A stretch of DNA of 64,000 nt from Flammeovirga pacifica (GTDB lineage: Bacteria; Bacteroidota; Bacteroidia; Cytophagales; Flammeovirgaceae). Below the pieces are notes generated by a model. The model was not told where the DNA came from and ran no database searches. It saw only the letters and a program-made list of their open reading frames with translations. This document shows, piece after piece, positions 9,812 to 19,231 of the stretch. The translations under genes and the position numbers were made by a program. The DNA lies in assembly GCF_000807855.2 (NCBI RefSeq), contig NZ_JRYR02000001.1, positions 2,166,368-2,230,367 on the forward strand, written 5' to 3'. Every line of letters begins with the position of its first letter. The first letter of the stretch is position 1.

Positions 9812-12800
9812 TTAAGACCAAGTTAATTCACGACTGATAGTCATCGCCGCTCCGTAACTTTTCATATAAACTTTTCCAGTTTCAGCATCATAGGCTGTGA
9901 TATCTGAAACCATCGAGAAGTCATCTGCTTTTTTCACTTCGATCTTCACATAGAATGGTTTTCCAAATGGAAGTGCATCGAAGATCTCAACGTAATCAGT
10001 ACTTAGTGGTAAACTTGCAGCACCGTGGAAGCGACGTACCCAAACGACTGCTCCTTGATACATGATATCCATTAAGTAAGGATTCACTTTTTTCACTGGA
10101 ACCTGACCTTGTCTTTCCTCTGTTACACCTTCGTGCTCACATAAGAATAACATGCTTTTTTCGTCCATTTCAAGAATTGACTTGATACCGTTGAAATCAG
10201 CTCCGTGGAAAAGTGTACCGTCTGTGTAAACTGAAGTAGCATCTGCTACTGCCGGTGTAATCGAACCATTTGGTAATGCCAACACTGGTGCTTCAACTGT
10301 TTCAGAAGTTAAAGTAATTTGTGTTTGGTAATGGTTAAGCGGAAGTTTACCTCCATTATCGCTAGAGACGTTCACTGTCAACGTTACAGTATTTTCTGAT
10401 TTTGACGTCTCTGTCACTTTAATCGTGTAGTCTTCCGCTTGAGTACCATCAAATACAATTCCTTTGAAAAGTTTTGCGTTATCTACTCTTTGGATATTGA
10501 AACCAGGATATAAATCCGTAGCCGTTTGTACCATCCAAGTAGAAGCATTTACGATCGGTAATACTGCATTACCTTGAATCATGTGATGTTGTAAGAAAGG
10601 ATTCTTACCTTCAGTCATGTTTCTTTTGATCGTATACGTTTTCAAATCACCTGTTATATCTGCTTTTGCAAGAGGTAAAGTTCCTCCTAAAATCACTTGA
10701 GGTTGATCTTTGAAAGCATCACTTAATTGATCCACCATGGCCACTGGACCTTCATCAGAAGGAACAAGAGACACACCGTGTGCTTCGAATAATTTCTTTA
10801 ATTCTCCGCTTACCATACCTGCATCCCAAGCTCCCCAGTTAATTGAAGCAAGGTGTACATCTGGATGGTTTTTCTTGAATAAGTGAGCTACTCTATTCAA
10901 TACCTCATTAGCAATTGCATAATCTGTCTGACCAACGTTACCGTAGAAACCGGCTACAGAAGAGAACAATACAACGTGTTTGATATCATGGATACTACCT
11001 GCTGCTACTGCGGCTAATAGTCCTGAAATCTTCACATCATAAACGTTATCGAAGTCTGTTGCTGTTTTGTTTTCTATCAGTTTGTCTGCTAAACGACCTG
11101 CACCATGAATGATTCCTGTAATTGCTCCTGTGTTAGCCACGATTGGTGCTACAGCTGCTTTTAATTTTTCAGCATCCGTTACATCTGCTGCAGTATAGTG
11201 AGCTTCTGCTCCAACACTTTGAATATACGCTAAGTTCTCTTGGATTTCTCTTTGAGAAAGTACCGCACCTACCATTCTGTTTACTGTCTTAGGAAGTGGT
11301 TTTTCACCGCTATCCTTCAAGAACATCATAGCATTTCTTTTTAATGCTGGCTCATCTGCCACACCTTGTGCCCACGTTGGCTCTTCTGTAGTCAATGCCG
11401 AACGACCTACTAAGATAAACTTAGATTTGTACGTTTTAGCCATTGCTCTAACACAATCTGCCGTTACACCTTTGGCTCCGCCAGTTACTAAGAATACGCT
11501 TTTAGAAGTAATACTTGATGTACGAACTGTACCTGCTGTATGTGCTTCTTCTACTGCTGCCAGAGTGAAACGTTTTCCTTCATCGTTGTAAGAAGTTTCT
11601 GTAGTATTGATATCAGCGTCATTTAATTCAGCAACAATTTTCTTAGCTGCTTCTTCCGCTTTTAACTGTGGAGAAATATCCACACCTCTACAGAATACGT
11701 TCGTCCATTCTAAGTTTAATGATTTAGTTAATCCGAAGTATCCACCACCGATTACTGAAACATTACCAGGATTTTTAGTACCAAACGCACCTTCTAAACG
11801 AGTAACTGTCATGAATGATGCTCTAGTTGATTTAGAAGCATATTCATTTAACCCAGGCTTAAGATGTTTTGCCAATAAGTAAGCTGCTTTCAACAATTCT
11901 TTTTCTTTGTCGAAGTGCATTCCCCATTGACCTAACGGGAATCTAAAGTGAGGGTGTACATTAATAAATTGATCTACTCCACCGATTTGTGCTAATGCTG
12001 CTTTGATCGCATCATCAGAAATTTCAGCTAGAGCAATCTCCTTTACCTCGTTTGGTAAAGTCACTGCTGATTGACGAACCAATGAAGCTGGCATTGTCAA
12101 TACAGCTACTTTTCTTCCTTCAGCCAATAATTCTTGTGCTAAAGAAACTGTTAATCCCGAGCCATCATTTGTAATGACTGTCCATGCGTCTGCATTTTTC
12201 TCGATCACCAATTGATCTGGCTCGGGAATATATTTCAACTTCACAGAGTAGCGAGCTACACGATCATAGTTTCCAGAGACGAAAGACGTATGACCTTCTG
12301 CTACAGTTGCTGTTTCTACTTCGTTAGTAGACTTTTTTTTTTCCGCGATTGACGAATTAGTATTCGCCGTTACACTGGGGGTGGACGCTCCTGCCTTTGA
12401 AGAGATATACTCAGCAATCTGAGCTAACGTTCTCAACTCGGCTAATTCTTGTGGATCTACTCCTTGAACTGATGGATTTGCTTCTGTCATTGCACCGAAG
12501 ATTTCAACACGCTTGATAGAATCAATTCCTAAATCAGCTTCCATGTCCATACCCATTTCCAACATCTCTGCTGGGTAACCTGTCTTCTCGGCAATTACTT
12601 CTAAAAGTGATGCTTCGATTTCTGCATTTGTTACTCCACCTTGTGCTGGTGCTACTGGAGCTGCTGCTTGTACAGGTGCTGCTGCAGGAGCCGCTGCTGG
12701 TGCTGAAGTTGCACCTGCTTTTCCTGAAATATATTCAGCAATTTGAGCTAATGTTCTTAACTCTGCTAATTCTTGTGGATCTACTCCTTGAACTGATGGA

Positions 12801-15800
12801 TTTACTTCTGTCATCGCACCGAAGATCTCTACACGTTTGATAGAGTCGATACCTAAATCAGCTTCCATATCCATTCCCATTTCTAACATCTCAGATGGGT
12901 AACCTGTCTTCTCAGCGATTACTTCTAATAAAGATGCTTCGATTTCAGCATTAGAAACACCACCTTGTGCTGGTGCTACTGGAGCTGCTGCTTGTACAGG
13001 TGCTGCTGCCGGAGCTGGTGTTGCTACTGGAGCCGCTGCTGGTGCTGAAGTTGCACCTGCTTTTCCTGAAATATATTCAGCAATTTGAGCCAATGTTCTT
13101 AACTCTGCTAATTCTTGTGGATCTACTCCTTGTACTGAAGGATTTGCTTCTGTCATTGCACCGAAGATCTCTACACGTTTGATAGAGTCGATACCTAGAT
13201 CAGCTTCCATATCCATTCCCATTTCTAACATCTCAGATGGGTAACCTGTCTTCTCAGCGATTACTTCTAATAAAGATGCTTCGATTGCTGCATTAGAAAC
13301 ACCACCTTGTGCTGGAGCTGCTGGAGCCGCTGCTTGTACAGGTGCTGCCACTGGAGCTGGTGTTGCTACTGGATTAACTACCTCTTGAGAAGGAGCTGCG
13401 ATTTGTTGAGCAGCTACTGCTTGACCTGCACCTAATTGGTTATCTGCTTGCATATTGAACAATGACGATAACATTTGCTCAATTCTATTTTGCTGTTCAG
13501 TCAAACGCTGAATATCTGCTTGGATTTGATCCAATACTGCCTTCTCTGCCATGGAAGCTGAATTTTGTTTCTGACGAATTTTTTCTTCAATAATTTGAGA
13601 CATGTCTGTTGTCTCAGCAATCACCGTCTCGATTTCTTCAACGATTGGTGCTTTTTGAGAAAGTACTTTTCCACCTTTCTCTAAAATATCTTGGTATCTT
13701 TTCTTGAAACCGTCTGTCAAATAGTTTGTACCTGAAATTTGTACATTCATTTTTGACTTCGCTCCAGCTGCTACAACTGGTCTTGCATACGGATCAAAGT
13801 TTTGGATTTGAATACCCATTACAGCTAATTGGATAGCTGCTTCTCTCAACTGAACATCAGAGTTTTTCTTTGCGTTAGGGTTTAAAGAAATCACTTGGTG
13901 ATCTTGACCCGCTAAGATTTCAGAAGTTAAGTTTGAAAGAATATTCTTAGGTCCAAATTCAACAAACACTCTTGCACCTTCTTGGTACATCTTCTCGATT
14001 TGTTCCTTGAATTTAACTGGACTTAAAATATGTCTCTTTAAAGTTTCTTTGATAAACTGAGGCTGTGCAGGGTAAGCTGTACCTAATGTATTAGAGTAAA
14101 GCTTTCCTTGAGGTGCCGTAATGTTTGTTTGATCAAGTACTGCTGCAAATGGTTTAGAAGCATGTCCAACAAATGGTGTGTGGAATGCTGCAGAAACAGG
14201 AAGGATAGTCGCTAATAAGCCCGCTGCCTTTAGTTCTGATTTTAACGCTTCCAACTCGTTCTTAGCACCACCTAAAATAGTTTGTGTACCAGAGTTGATA
14301 TTTGCTACCTGAACATTTTGGTATTTACCTATATAAGGTTGAACTGCTACAACATCACCTTTAACAGCCATCATAGTACCAGCGTCAATACCTGATTGCG
14401 CTGACATTGCTTGACCTCTTTCTTTCGAAAGTTTGATAAATGTTGCTAGATCAATTGCACCTGAAGCGTACAATGCTGAAAGTTCACCATAAGAGTGACC
14501 TGCAAAATAGCTTGCTTTGAAACCTGCGTTTTGTAAAATGTGATACATACCCACACTTAATGCACCAATTGCTGGCTGCGCATTTTCTGTTTGTGTAAGT
14601 ACCGCTTGTTGTTTTTTACGCTCCTCATCACTGAATACAGGAATTGGATAAACAGTTTCAGTTAAAGGTTTTTGATTGCTTGCTTCAAATGCACCATTCA
14701 CTTTCGCGAATACCTCACGAACTTGTGGGAATGACCAAGCGATCTCGTTACCCATGTTAGTATATTGAGAACCTTGTCCTGCAAATAATGCAGCTACATT
14801 GTCCTTACCATTGTAAGCAGTGCTTCTATACCAAACATTTAAAATTGGGTTTTTCCACTCTGCTGTATTGGCATCTTTCGATAACGCTGCAACAAAAGCT
14901 TCTAATTTTTTTGTCGCTTCTTCAATTGATGAAGCTACAAAACCAACTCTTGGTTGATTAACAGGTACGTTTTCTGCAAATGCTGTTGTTGATACTTCTT
15001 TGTAGTATGCTTTAGCTTCTGCTCCTTTAAGACCTGTAATATGTTTCTGAGCCAACGCTACCAAGGCAGATGATGATACTTCAGAAAGTAACCATTGTCT
15101 GTGGATATTGTGAACTCTATTTTTCTCGATTGTTTGTCCTTTGTACTCCTCCATTGAGAAGTGAAGGTTAACACCACCAAAACCAAATGCTGATACACCT
15201 GCTCTTAAAGGAGTTTGTGCATCTTTTTGGAACCAAGGACGTGTTTCTGAATTGATATAGAATGCTTTCTTATCAATATCTAATTTCGGGTTAGGGTTAG
15301 TTACATTGATAGTACCCGGAAGGATTTTATGATGTAACGCTAGTGCTGCTTTAATCATACCTGCTGCACCTGCTGCTGCTTTTGTATGACCAATTTGAGA
15401 TTTCACTGAACCTAACGCAATATGATTTGTATTTGAACCGTCGTTTCCGAATACCATACCCATTGACTCACCTTCCGATGCGTCACCTGCATTTGTACCA
15501 GTACCGTGTGCTTCAATTAAACCAACTGTTGACGGATCATATCCTGCTTCTTCATATGCTCTACGCATTGCTAAAGCTTGACCTGAAGGACGTGGAGCAT
15601 AAACTGATTTGTAACGACCATCTGAAGAACCACCTACACCGTTAACTACAGCATAAATTTTATCTCCATCACGTTCCGCATCTTCTAAACGTTTCATGAC
15701 CATCATACCAACACCTTCACCAATCAACATACCGTCTGACTCACCGTCAAATGGACGAATGCTACCTTTACGTGAGAACGCTGGAGTTTTAGAGAATGAC

Positions 15801-16558
15801 ATGTACATGAATGGTGAGTTATCTGTATCTACACCACCTGTAATCATCATATCTGCTCTACCTTCTACCAATTCAGCTACTGCCATTTTAATAGCAGATA
15901 AAGAAGCTGCACAAGCTGCATCTACTACTGAGTTGATACCACCGAAATCAAAACGATTGGCAATACGACCAGAAATTACGTTACCCAATAAACCTGGGAA
16001 TGAATTTTCTGTCCAAGGCACAAACGCTGCTTTCATTTTTTCGATAGCTACTGCGATTTGCTCTTCTGGCATTCCCATTGACTCTAAGGCTCTTCTCCAA
16101 ACTGGATATTGTAAACGAGCTGTCAAAGGAATGATAAGCTTTTGACCACCGCCAACGCCAAGAATCACACCTGTTCTTTCTCTCAATTCTGATTTTAAAG
16201 AATCAGAACCTGGAGCATAGCCAGAATCGATCAAAGCATCTTTTGCAACTGCAAGACCTAATAACTGAGAAGCATCTGTTACTTCAAGAATATTGGGTGG
16301 TAAACCGAACTCCATTGGATTGAAATCAATCTTAGGAACAAAGCCACCTACTTTACAATAAGTTTTATCTTCCGCTAATGGATTTGGATCATAGTAATCA
16401 TCGATTTTCCATCTATCGTCTGGAACTTCTTTGATACAGTCTACCCCTTGGATGATATTCTCCCAATACTTCTCAAGGTTCTCAGAATCTGCAAATACAG
16501 AGGCCATACCTACAATGGCAATCGGCGTCTCTTTCAGCAGTTGGTTCGTGTCTGTCAT
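9812..16558 (-). CDS. pfaA: PfaA: PUFA synthase subunit KS-MAT-ACP-ACP-ACP-KR-DH
   Basis: A 2248-residue iterative polyketide-synthase-like protein that builds long polyunsaturated chains from malonyl-CoA. Ketosynthase at about 10-460 with VDAACAAS, EAHGTGT and KSQIGHTKAAAG; malonyl-acyltransferase at about 585-890 with FAGQGSQ and GHSYGE; a helical, possibly coiled-coil linker at about 990-1060; three tandem carrier domains with DSIKRVEI serines at 1125, 1239 and 1347, joined by Ala/Pro-rich linkers; ketoreductase from about 1690 with TGGAKGVT and YAIAN; and a C-terminal PKS-type dehydratase with the HxxxGxxxxP pattern (HMIQGNAVLP, near 1990) and a DIMYQ motif. The product cannot be read from sequence. 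Three carrier domains is fewer than the five or so in typical EPA/DHA synthases. First gene of the operon. The carrier domains need a PPTase (PfaE) encoded elsewhere. Confidence 0.95.
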   Translation of the reverse strand: MTDTNQLLKETPIAIVGMASVFADSENLEKYWENIIQGVDCIKEVPDDRWKIDDYYDPNPLAEDKTYCKVGGFVPKIDFNPMEFGLPPNILEVTDASQLLGLAVAKDALIDSGYAPGSDSLKSELRERTGVILGVGGGQKLIIPLTARLQYPVWRRALESMGMPEEQIAVAIEKMKAAFVPWTENSFPGLLGNVISGRIANRFDFGGINSVVDAACAASLSAIKMAVAELVEGRADMMITGGVDTDNSPFMYMSFSKTPAFSRKGSIRPFDGESDGMLIGEGVGMMVMKRLEDAERDGDKIYAVVNGVGGSSDGRYKSVYAPRPSGQALAMRRAYEEAGYDPSTVGLIEAHGTGTNAGDASEGESMGMVFGNDGSNTNHIALGSVKSQIGHTKAAAGAAGMIKAALALHHKILPGTINVTNPNPKLDIDKKAFYINSETRPWFQKDAQTPLRAGVSAFGFGGVNLHFSMEEYKGQTIEKNRVHNIHRQWLLSEVSSSALVALAQKHITGLKGAEAKAYYKEVSTTAFAENVPVNQPRVGFVASSIEEATKKLEAFVAALSKDANTAEWKNPILNVWYRSTAYNGKDNVAALFAGQGSQYTNMGNEIAWSFPQVREVFAKVNGAFEASNQKPLTETVYPIPVFSDEERKKQQAVLTQTENAQPAIGALSVGMYHILQNAGFKASYFAGHSYGELSALYASGAIDLATFIKLSKERGQAMSAQSGIDAGTMMAVKGDVVAVQPYIGKYQNVQVANINSGTQTILGGAKNELEALKSELKAAGLLATILPVSAAFHTPFVGHASKPFAAVLDQTNITAPQGKLYSNTLGTAYPAQPQFIKETLKRHILSPVKFKEQIEKMYQEGARVFVEFGPKNILSNLTSEILAGQDHQVISLNPNAKKNSDVQLREAAIQLAVMGIQIQNFDPYARPVVAAGAKSKMNVQISGTNYLTDGFKKRYQDILEKGGKVLSQKAPIVEEIETVIAETTDMSQIIEEKIRQKQNSASMAEKAVLDQIQADIQRLTEQQNRIEQMLSSLFNMQADNQLGAGQAVAAQQIAAPSQEVVNPVATPAPVAAPVQAAAPAAPAQGGVSNAAIEASLLEVIAEKTGYPSEMLEMGMDMEADLGIDSIKRVEIFGAMTEANPSVQGVDPQELAELRTLAQIAEYISGKAGATSAPAAAPVATPAPAAAPVQAAAPVAPAQGGVSNAEIEASLLEVIAEKTGYPSEMLEMGMDMEADLGIDSIKRVEIFGAMTEVNPSVQGVDPQELAELRTLAQIAEYISGKAGATSAPAAAPAAAPVQAAAPVAPAQGGVTNAEIEASLLEVIAEKTGYPAEMLEMGMDMEADLGIDSIKRVEIFGAMTEANPSVQGVDPQELAELRTLAQIAEYISSKAGASTPSVTANTNSSIAEKKKSTNEVETATVAEGHTSFVSGNYDRVARYSVKLKYIPEPDQLVIEKNADAWTVITNDGSGLTVSLAQELLAEGRKVAVLTMPASLVRQSAVTLPNEVKEIALAEISDDAIKAALAQIGGVDQFINVHPHFRFPLGQWGMHFDKEKELLKAAYLLAKHLKPGLNEYASKSTRASFMTVTRLEGAFGTKNPGNVSVIGGGYFGLTKSLNLEWTNVFCRGVDISPQLKAEEAAKKIVAELNDADINTTETSYNDEGKRFTLAAVEEAHTAGTVRTSSITSKSVFLVTGGAKGVTADCVRAMAKTYKSKFILVGRSALTTEEPTWAQGVADEPALKRNAMMFLKDSGEKPLPKTVNRMVGAVLSQREIQENLAYIQSVGAEAHYTAADVTDAEKLKAAVAPIVANTGAITGIIHGAGRLADKLIENKTATDFDNVYDVKISGLLAAVAAGSIHDIKHVVLFSSVAGFYGNVGQTDYAIANEVLNRVAHLFKKNHPDVHLASINWGAWDAGMVSGELKKLFEAHGVSLVPSDEGPVAMVDQLSDAFKDQPQVILGGTLPLAKADITGDLKTYTIKRNMTEGKNPFLQHHMIQGNAVLPIVNASTWMVQTATDLYPGFNIQRVDNAKLFKGIVFDGTQAEDYTIKVTETSKSENTVTLTVNVSSDNGGKLPLNHYQTQITLTSETVEAPVLALPNGSITPAVADATSVYTDGTLFHGADFNGIKSILEMDEKSMLFLCEHEGVTEERQGQVPVKKVNPYLMDIMYQGAVVWVRRFHGAASLPLSTDYVEIFDALPFGKPFYVKIEVKKADDFSMVSDITAYDAETGKVYMKSYGAAMTISRELTWS
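12385..13325 (-). repeat. Three tandem acyl-carrier-protein repeats inside pfaA
   Basis: Three in-frame units of about 330-345 bases each encode an Ala/Pro linker and a carrier domain. Around the serine site ACP1 and ACP2 are almost identical at DNA level, while ACP3 differs by many synonymous changes; upstream of that, ACP2 and ACP3 share linker sequence. This mosaic points to recent duplication or gene conversion. Confidence 0.9.
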
Positions 16559-17191
16559 ATCTCTTTATTCTTAGAATTGTACAATTTTAAAATTGCACAA
16601 CCCATTTAATTTGTTCGTTCTTAAAAAATTTTGTCTACGGTTGGTTTGAAACAAGTTCAATTCAAACTCGCAAAACATTTAATTTTCGCAAGTATAACAA
16701 CCTATTTGCTTTGTTTGTGACAGACTTTTTGAAAAAAAATTCCATTAAATTTCATTTAAAAATGAATAACTTTTCACTCATCTATAAAAAAAGTACAATA
16801 ACTCAATAAGTGGTATTTATTACAGAAGTAAGTATTCATTCATTCGGTTTTTTGATAAAAATGGGTAAAAATTAAAAAATGTGAAAATTTATTTAATTGT
16901 CACAAACAACCTTATCGATAATAAAAACACCTGTTTTGAAAGAATCCATTCTAAAGGATAATTAATTTTGAAATACTATTTACTTGATATTGATTTTTGG
17001 GGTGTATCATATAGTTCTATTGGTAGAGAAAGGTTGAGTTAAATTTTAAAATTGATATAGTAACATTTAAATCAATGTTTAAATGATACTATTTTATCTA
17101 TATAAACTCCATTAAAAAAAACTTTATTCGCCATTCTTCAAACAATATCAAGGGATCTGCATTTAATATCTGAAACTAAAAATTATCCTTT
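16559..17191. promoter_or_regulatory. Divergent AT-rich control region between pfaA and the photolyase-like gene
   Basis: This 633-base gap holds no convincing frame on either strand. Reading towards pfaA, TATACTTGCG (complement at about 16687-16696) is one base off the Bacteroidota -7 pattern, about 130 bases before the pfaA ATG, but I see no good -33 partner. No clear -7 box was found towards 17192. The length suggests regulatory content for the pfa operon. Confidence 0.4.
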
Positions 17192-18301
17192 ATGCAATTC
17201 CCTACCAAATATTCTGAAATACTCAGTTATTTAAATAACTACTCACCTGAACGGTATGCAGCCTCACGTAATTACATTGACGGTAGAGTATCCTATCTAT
17301 CACCATATATATCAAGAGGGGTTATTTCTACTAAAATGGTTTATCAATTACTTATAAGTAAAGGATATGAGTTTAGTAAAATTGAGAAGTTCATACAAGA
17401 ATTGGCTTGGAGAGATTATTGGCAACAAATATGGATACATAAAGAAGATCAAATTGATCAAGATTTGAAGAAAACACAACCTAATGTTTCTCATTATCAA
17501 CTTCCTGTTGCTATCCTAGATAAATCGACGGGTATTGATGTTATTAATCAAAGTATTGAAAATCTAGAACAAACTGGTTACATGCATAATCATATGAGAA
17601 TGTATATCAGTATGTTGATTTGTAACATTGGTCAATCTCATTGGAAATCGCCTGCACAATGGATGTATTATCACTTACTTGATGGGGATTGGGCATCGAA
17701 TGCATTGTCTTGGCAATGGGTATGTGGAGCTAATTCCAACAAAAAGTATTTTGCCAATCAAGAAAACATCAATAAATACACACATACAATGCAAAAGGAT
17801 ACTTATTTAGATGTATCCTATGAGGATTTTGAACACCAAAGTATACCTCAAGAATTATCACTCACCACAGAGTATCAATTCACTACTGATTTACCAGTTG
17901 TTGATCCATTAGTTATTAATCAATCGCTTCCTACATTCATTTATAATTCTTATCAGTTGGACCCTTCTTGGCACAGTGATAAAGAAGGAAATCGAATTTT
18001 ACTTCTAGAACCTTCTCATTTTAAAAAATATCCCGTTTCAAAAAATGTCCTTGATTTCATTCTTGATTTATCAAAAAATATTGAAGGAATACAATGTTTT
18101 GTTGGTGAATTCGATGAGCTAAAAACTATCCTTGGAAATAATGATGTTTACTATAAAGAACATCCTGCATTTTCTCATTATGAAGGTATCAAAGAAGCTA
18201 GAGACTGGATTTCGTCTATAACTGGAGATTACCACTCGTTTTTCAAATTCTGGAAATTAGTAAAGAAAGACCTTAAGAAAAACCTAGAAATTACACTATA
18301 A
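17192..18301 (+). CDS. Photolyase/cryptochrome-like FAD-binding protein without the N-terminal antenna domain
   Basis: A 369-residue protein starting directly in the photolyase FAD-binding domain (about 1-215): RYAASRNYIDG, LSPYISRGV, ELAWRDYW, HNHMRMYIS and LLDGDWASN followed by SWQWVCGA match the FAD-pocket and Trp-bearing helices of the family. The usual N-terminal alpha/beta antenna domain of about 130 residues is missing. Residues 265-365 instead form an alpha/beta-looking segment (RILLLEPSHF, IEGIQCFVGEF) resembling part of an antenna domain, so the order may be permuted. Substrate and light-dependent repair activity cannot be decided. It is followed after 10 bases by a flavin reductase-like gene and then DUF2256, a small family often found beside photolyase genes. 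Confidence 0.75.
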   Translation: MQFPTKYSEILSYLNNYSPERYAASRNYIDGRVSYLSPYISRGVISTKMVYQLLISKGYEFSKIEKFIQELAWRDYWQQIWIHKEDQIDQDLKKTQPNVSHYQLPVAILDKSTGIDVINQSIENLEQTGYMHNHMRMYISMLICNIGQSHWKSPAQWMYYHLLDGDWASNALSWQWVCGANSNKKYFANQENINKYTHTMQKDTYLDVSYEDFEHQSIPQELSLTTEYQFTTDLPVVDPLVINQSLPTFIYNSYQLDPSWHSDKEGNRILLLEPSHFKKYPVSKNVLDFILDLSKNIEGIQCFVGEFDELKTILGNNDVYYKEHPAFSHYEGIKEARDWISSITGDYHSFFKFWKLVKKDLKKNLEITL

Positions 18302-18311
18302 ATTAAAACAT

Positions 18312-18980
18312 ATGCACTTAACAAAAGATCATATTATTGAGATGAACAGAATTAAACGTCTGAATTTGATCAATAGTATCACAGGCATTAAACCTGCTAA
18401 TCTCATCGGGACTTCGTCTGTAAAGTATGGTGAGAACCTTGCAATTTTTAGCTCAGTAGTGCATTTAGGAAGTGATCCTGCACTACTGGGTTTTATTAGT
18501 CGACCTTCCCAAGATGTTCCGAGACATACTTTACGAAATATATTCGAAAACAAAGTATACACCATTAACCATGTCAATACAAATCAAATTATGAGGGCGC
18601 ACTATACTTCAGCTAAACTGGATGAAGGTGAGTCTGAGTTTGAAAAATGTCATTTTACCCCAGAATATATTCATGGTTTCGATGCTCCATTTGTAAAAGA
18701 AGCAAAAGTGAAAATTGGACTCGAATTAAGAGAAGAGATCCCAATTAAAAGTAACAATACTGTGATGATAGTTGGGGAAATACAACATATTGTTATCCCA
18801 GAAAATGCAATAAGTGAAATGGGCTACATTAGATTAGATAAAATTGATACTGCAGGTATATCAGGTCTGAATTCCTATTATTCCTTCAATTACCTTGATA
18901 GTTTCCCTTATGCAAGAAAGAAAGACATAGAAAATTTAAATCTAAATTTAGTTGATGAAAAAACAGCATCTACCCCATAA
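18312..18980 (+). CDS. Flavin reductase-like (FMN-binding split-barrel) protein
   Basis: A 222-residue protein with the split-barrel flavin reductase fold: a basic N-terminal helix (MNRIKRLNLINSITG), a beta strand with NLAIFSS, LGFISRP and the later GEIQHIVIPE strand. Members bind FMN and reduce it with NAD(P)H or act as flavin-binding partners. It lies 10 bases after the photolyase-like gene and overlaps the next small gene by 26 bases, so the three are very likely one mRNA. A role in supplying or handling flavin for its neighbour is inference. No signal peptide, so cytoplasmic. Confidence 0.75.
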   Translation: MHLTKDHIIEMNRIKRLNLINSITGIKPANLIGTSSVKYGENLAIFSSVVHLGSDPALLGFISRPSQDVPRHTLRNIFENKVYTINHVNTNQIMRAHYTSAKLDEGESEFEKCHFTPEYIHGFDAPFVKEAKVKIGLELREEIPIKSNNTVMIVGEIQHIVIPENAISEMGYIRLDKIDTAGISGLNSYYSFNYLDSFPYARKKDIENLNLNLVDEKTASTP

Positions 18981-19104
18981 AACATGTATGGTTTGCGGAA
19001 GAGATTTTTCTTGGAGAAAAAAATGGAAAACAGTTTGGGATGAGGTAAAATATTGTTCCGAGAAATGTAGAAGAAATAAAAGCAGAATTATCTCATCAAA
19101 ATGA
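18955..19104 (+). CDS. DUF2256 zinc-ribbon-like small protein
   Basis: A 49-residue protein whose family signature is plain: LPHKTCMVCGRDFSW, then RKKWKTVWDEVKYCS and EKCRR. Two CxxC-type pairs (C11/C14 and C34/C38) can bind zinc. DUF2256 has no established biochemical role but is commonly encoded beside cryptochrome/photolyase genes, as here. It starts inside the end of the flavin reductase-like gene (26-base overlap, different frame), suggesting coupled translation. The frame is short and easily missed, but the residue pattern leaves little doubt. Confidence 0.9.
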   Translation: MKKQHLPHKTCMVCGRDFSWRKKWKTVWDEVKYCSEKCRRNKSRIISSK

Positions 19105-19188
19105 TAAATGATATTGTACATATGCATCTATTTATTGAACGTTTCTAAAGAGTTTGAGAAAGTTCTTTATCTACGACGTTTTATACTA

Positions 19189-19196
19189 TATATTTG
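19189..19196 (+). promoter_or_regulatory. -7 box TATATTTG for the zinc-finger gene
   Basis: TATATTTG fits TAnnTTTG exactly and lies 36 bases before the ATG at 19232. An upstream in-frame ATG at 19154 would precede this box, so the promoter argues for the downstream start. Confidence 0.5.
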
Positions 19197-19231
19197 CATT
19201 CACTCATCATATAAAAAATCATTTCATATAT

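Noticed and set aside
12607-13182. Leucine-rich plus-strand frames opposite the ACP linkers
   Set aside because: They mirror the Ala/Pro-rich repeat on the other strand; low complexity and no promoter or start context.
12385-13325. CRISPR-like repetition
   Set aside because: The units are about 330-345 bases, in frame, and encode carrier domains; no short repeat-spacer pattern exists.
15696-16145. A 149-codon plus-strand frame inside the pfaA ketosynthase
   Set aside because: Antisense shadow of a conserved domain, with no upstream promoter.
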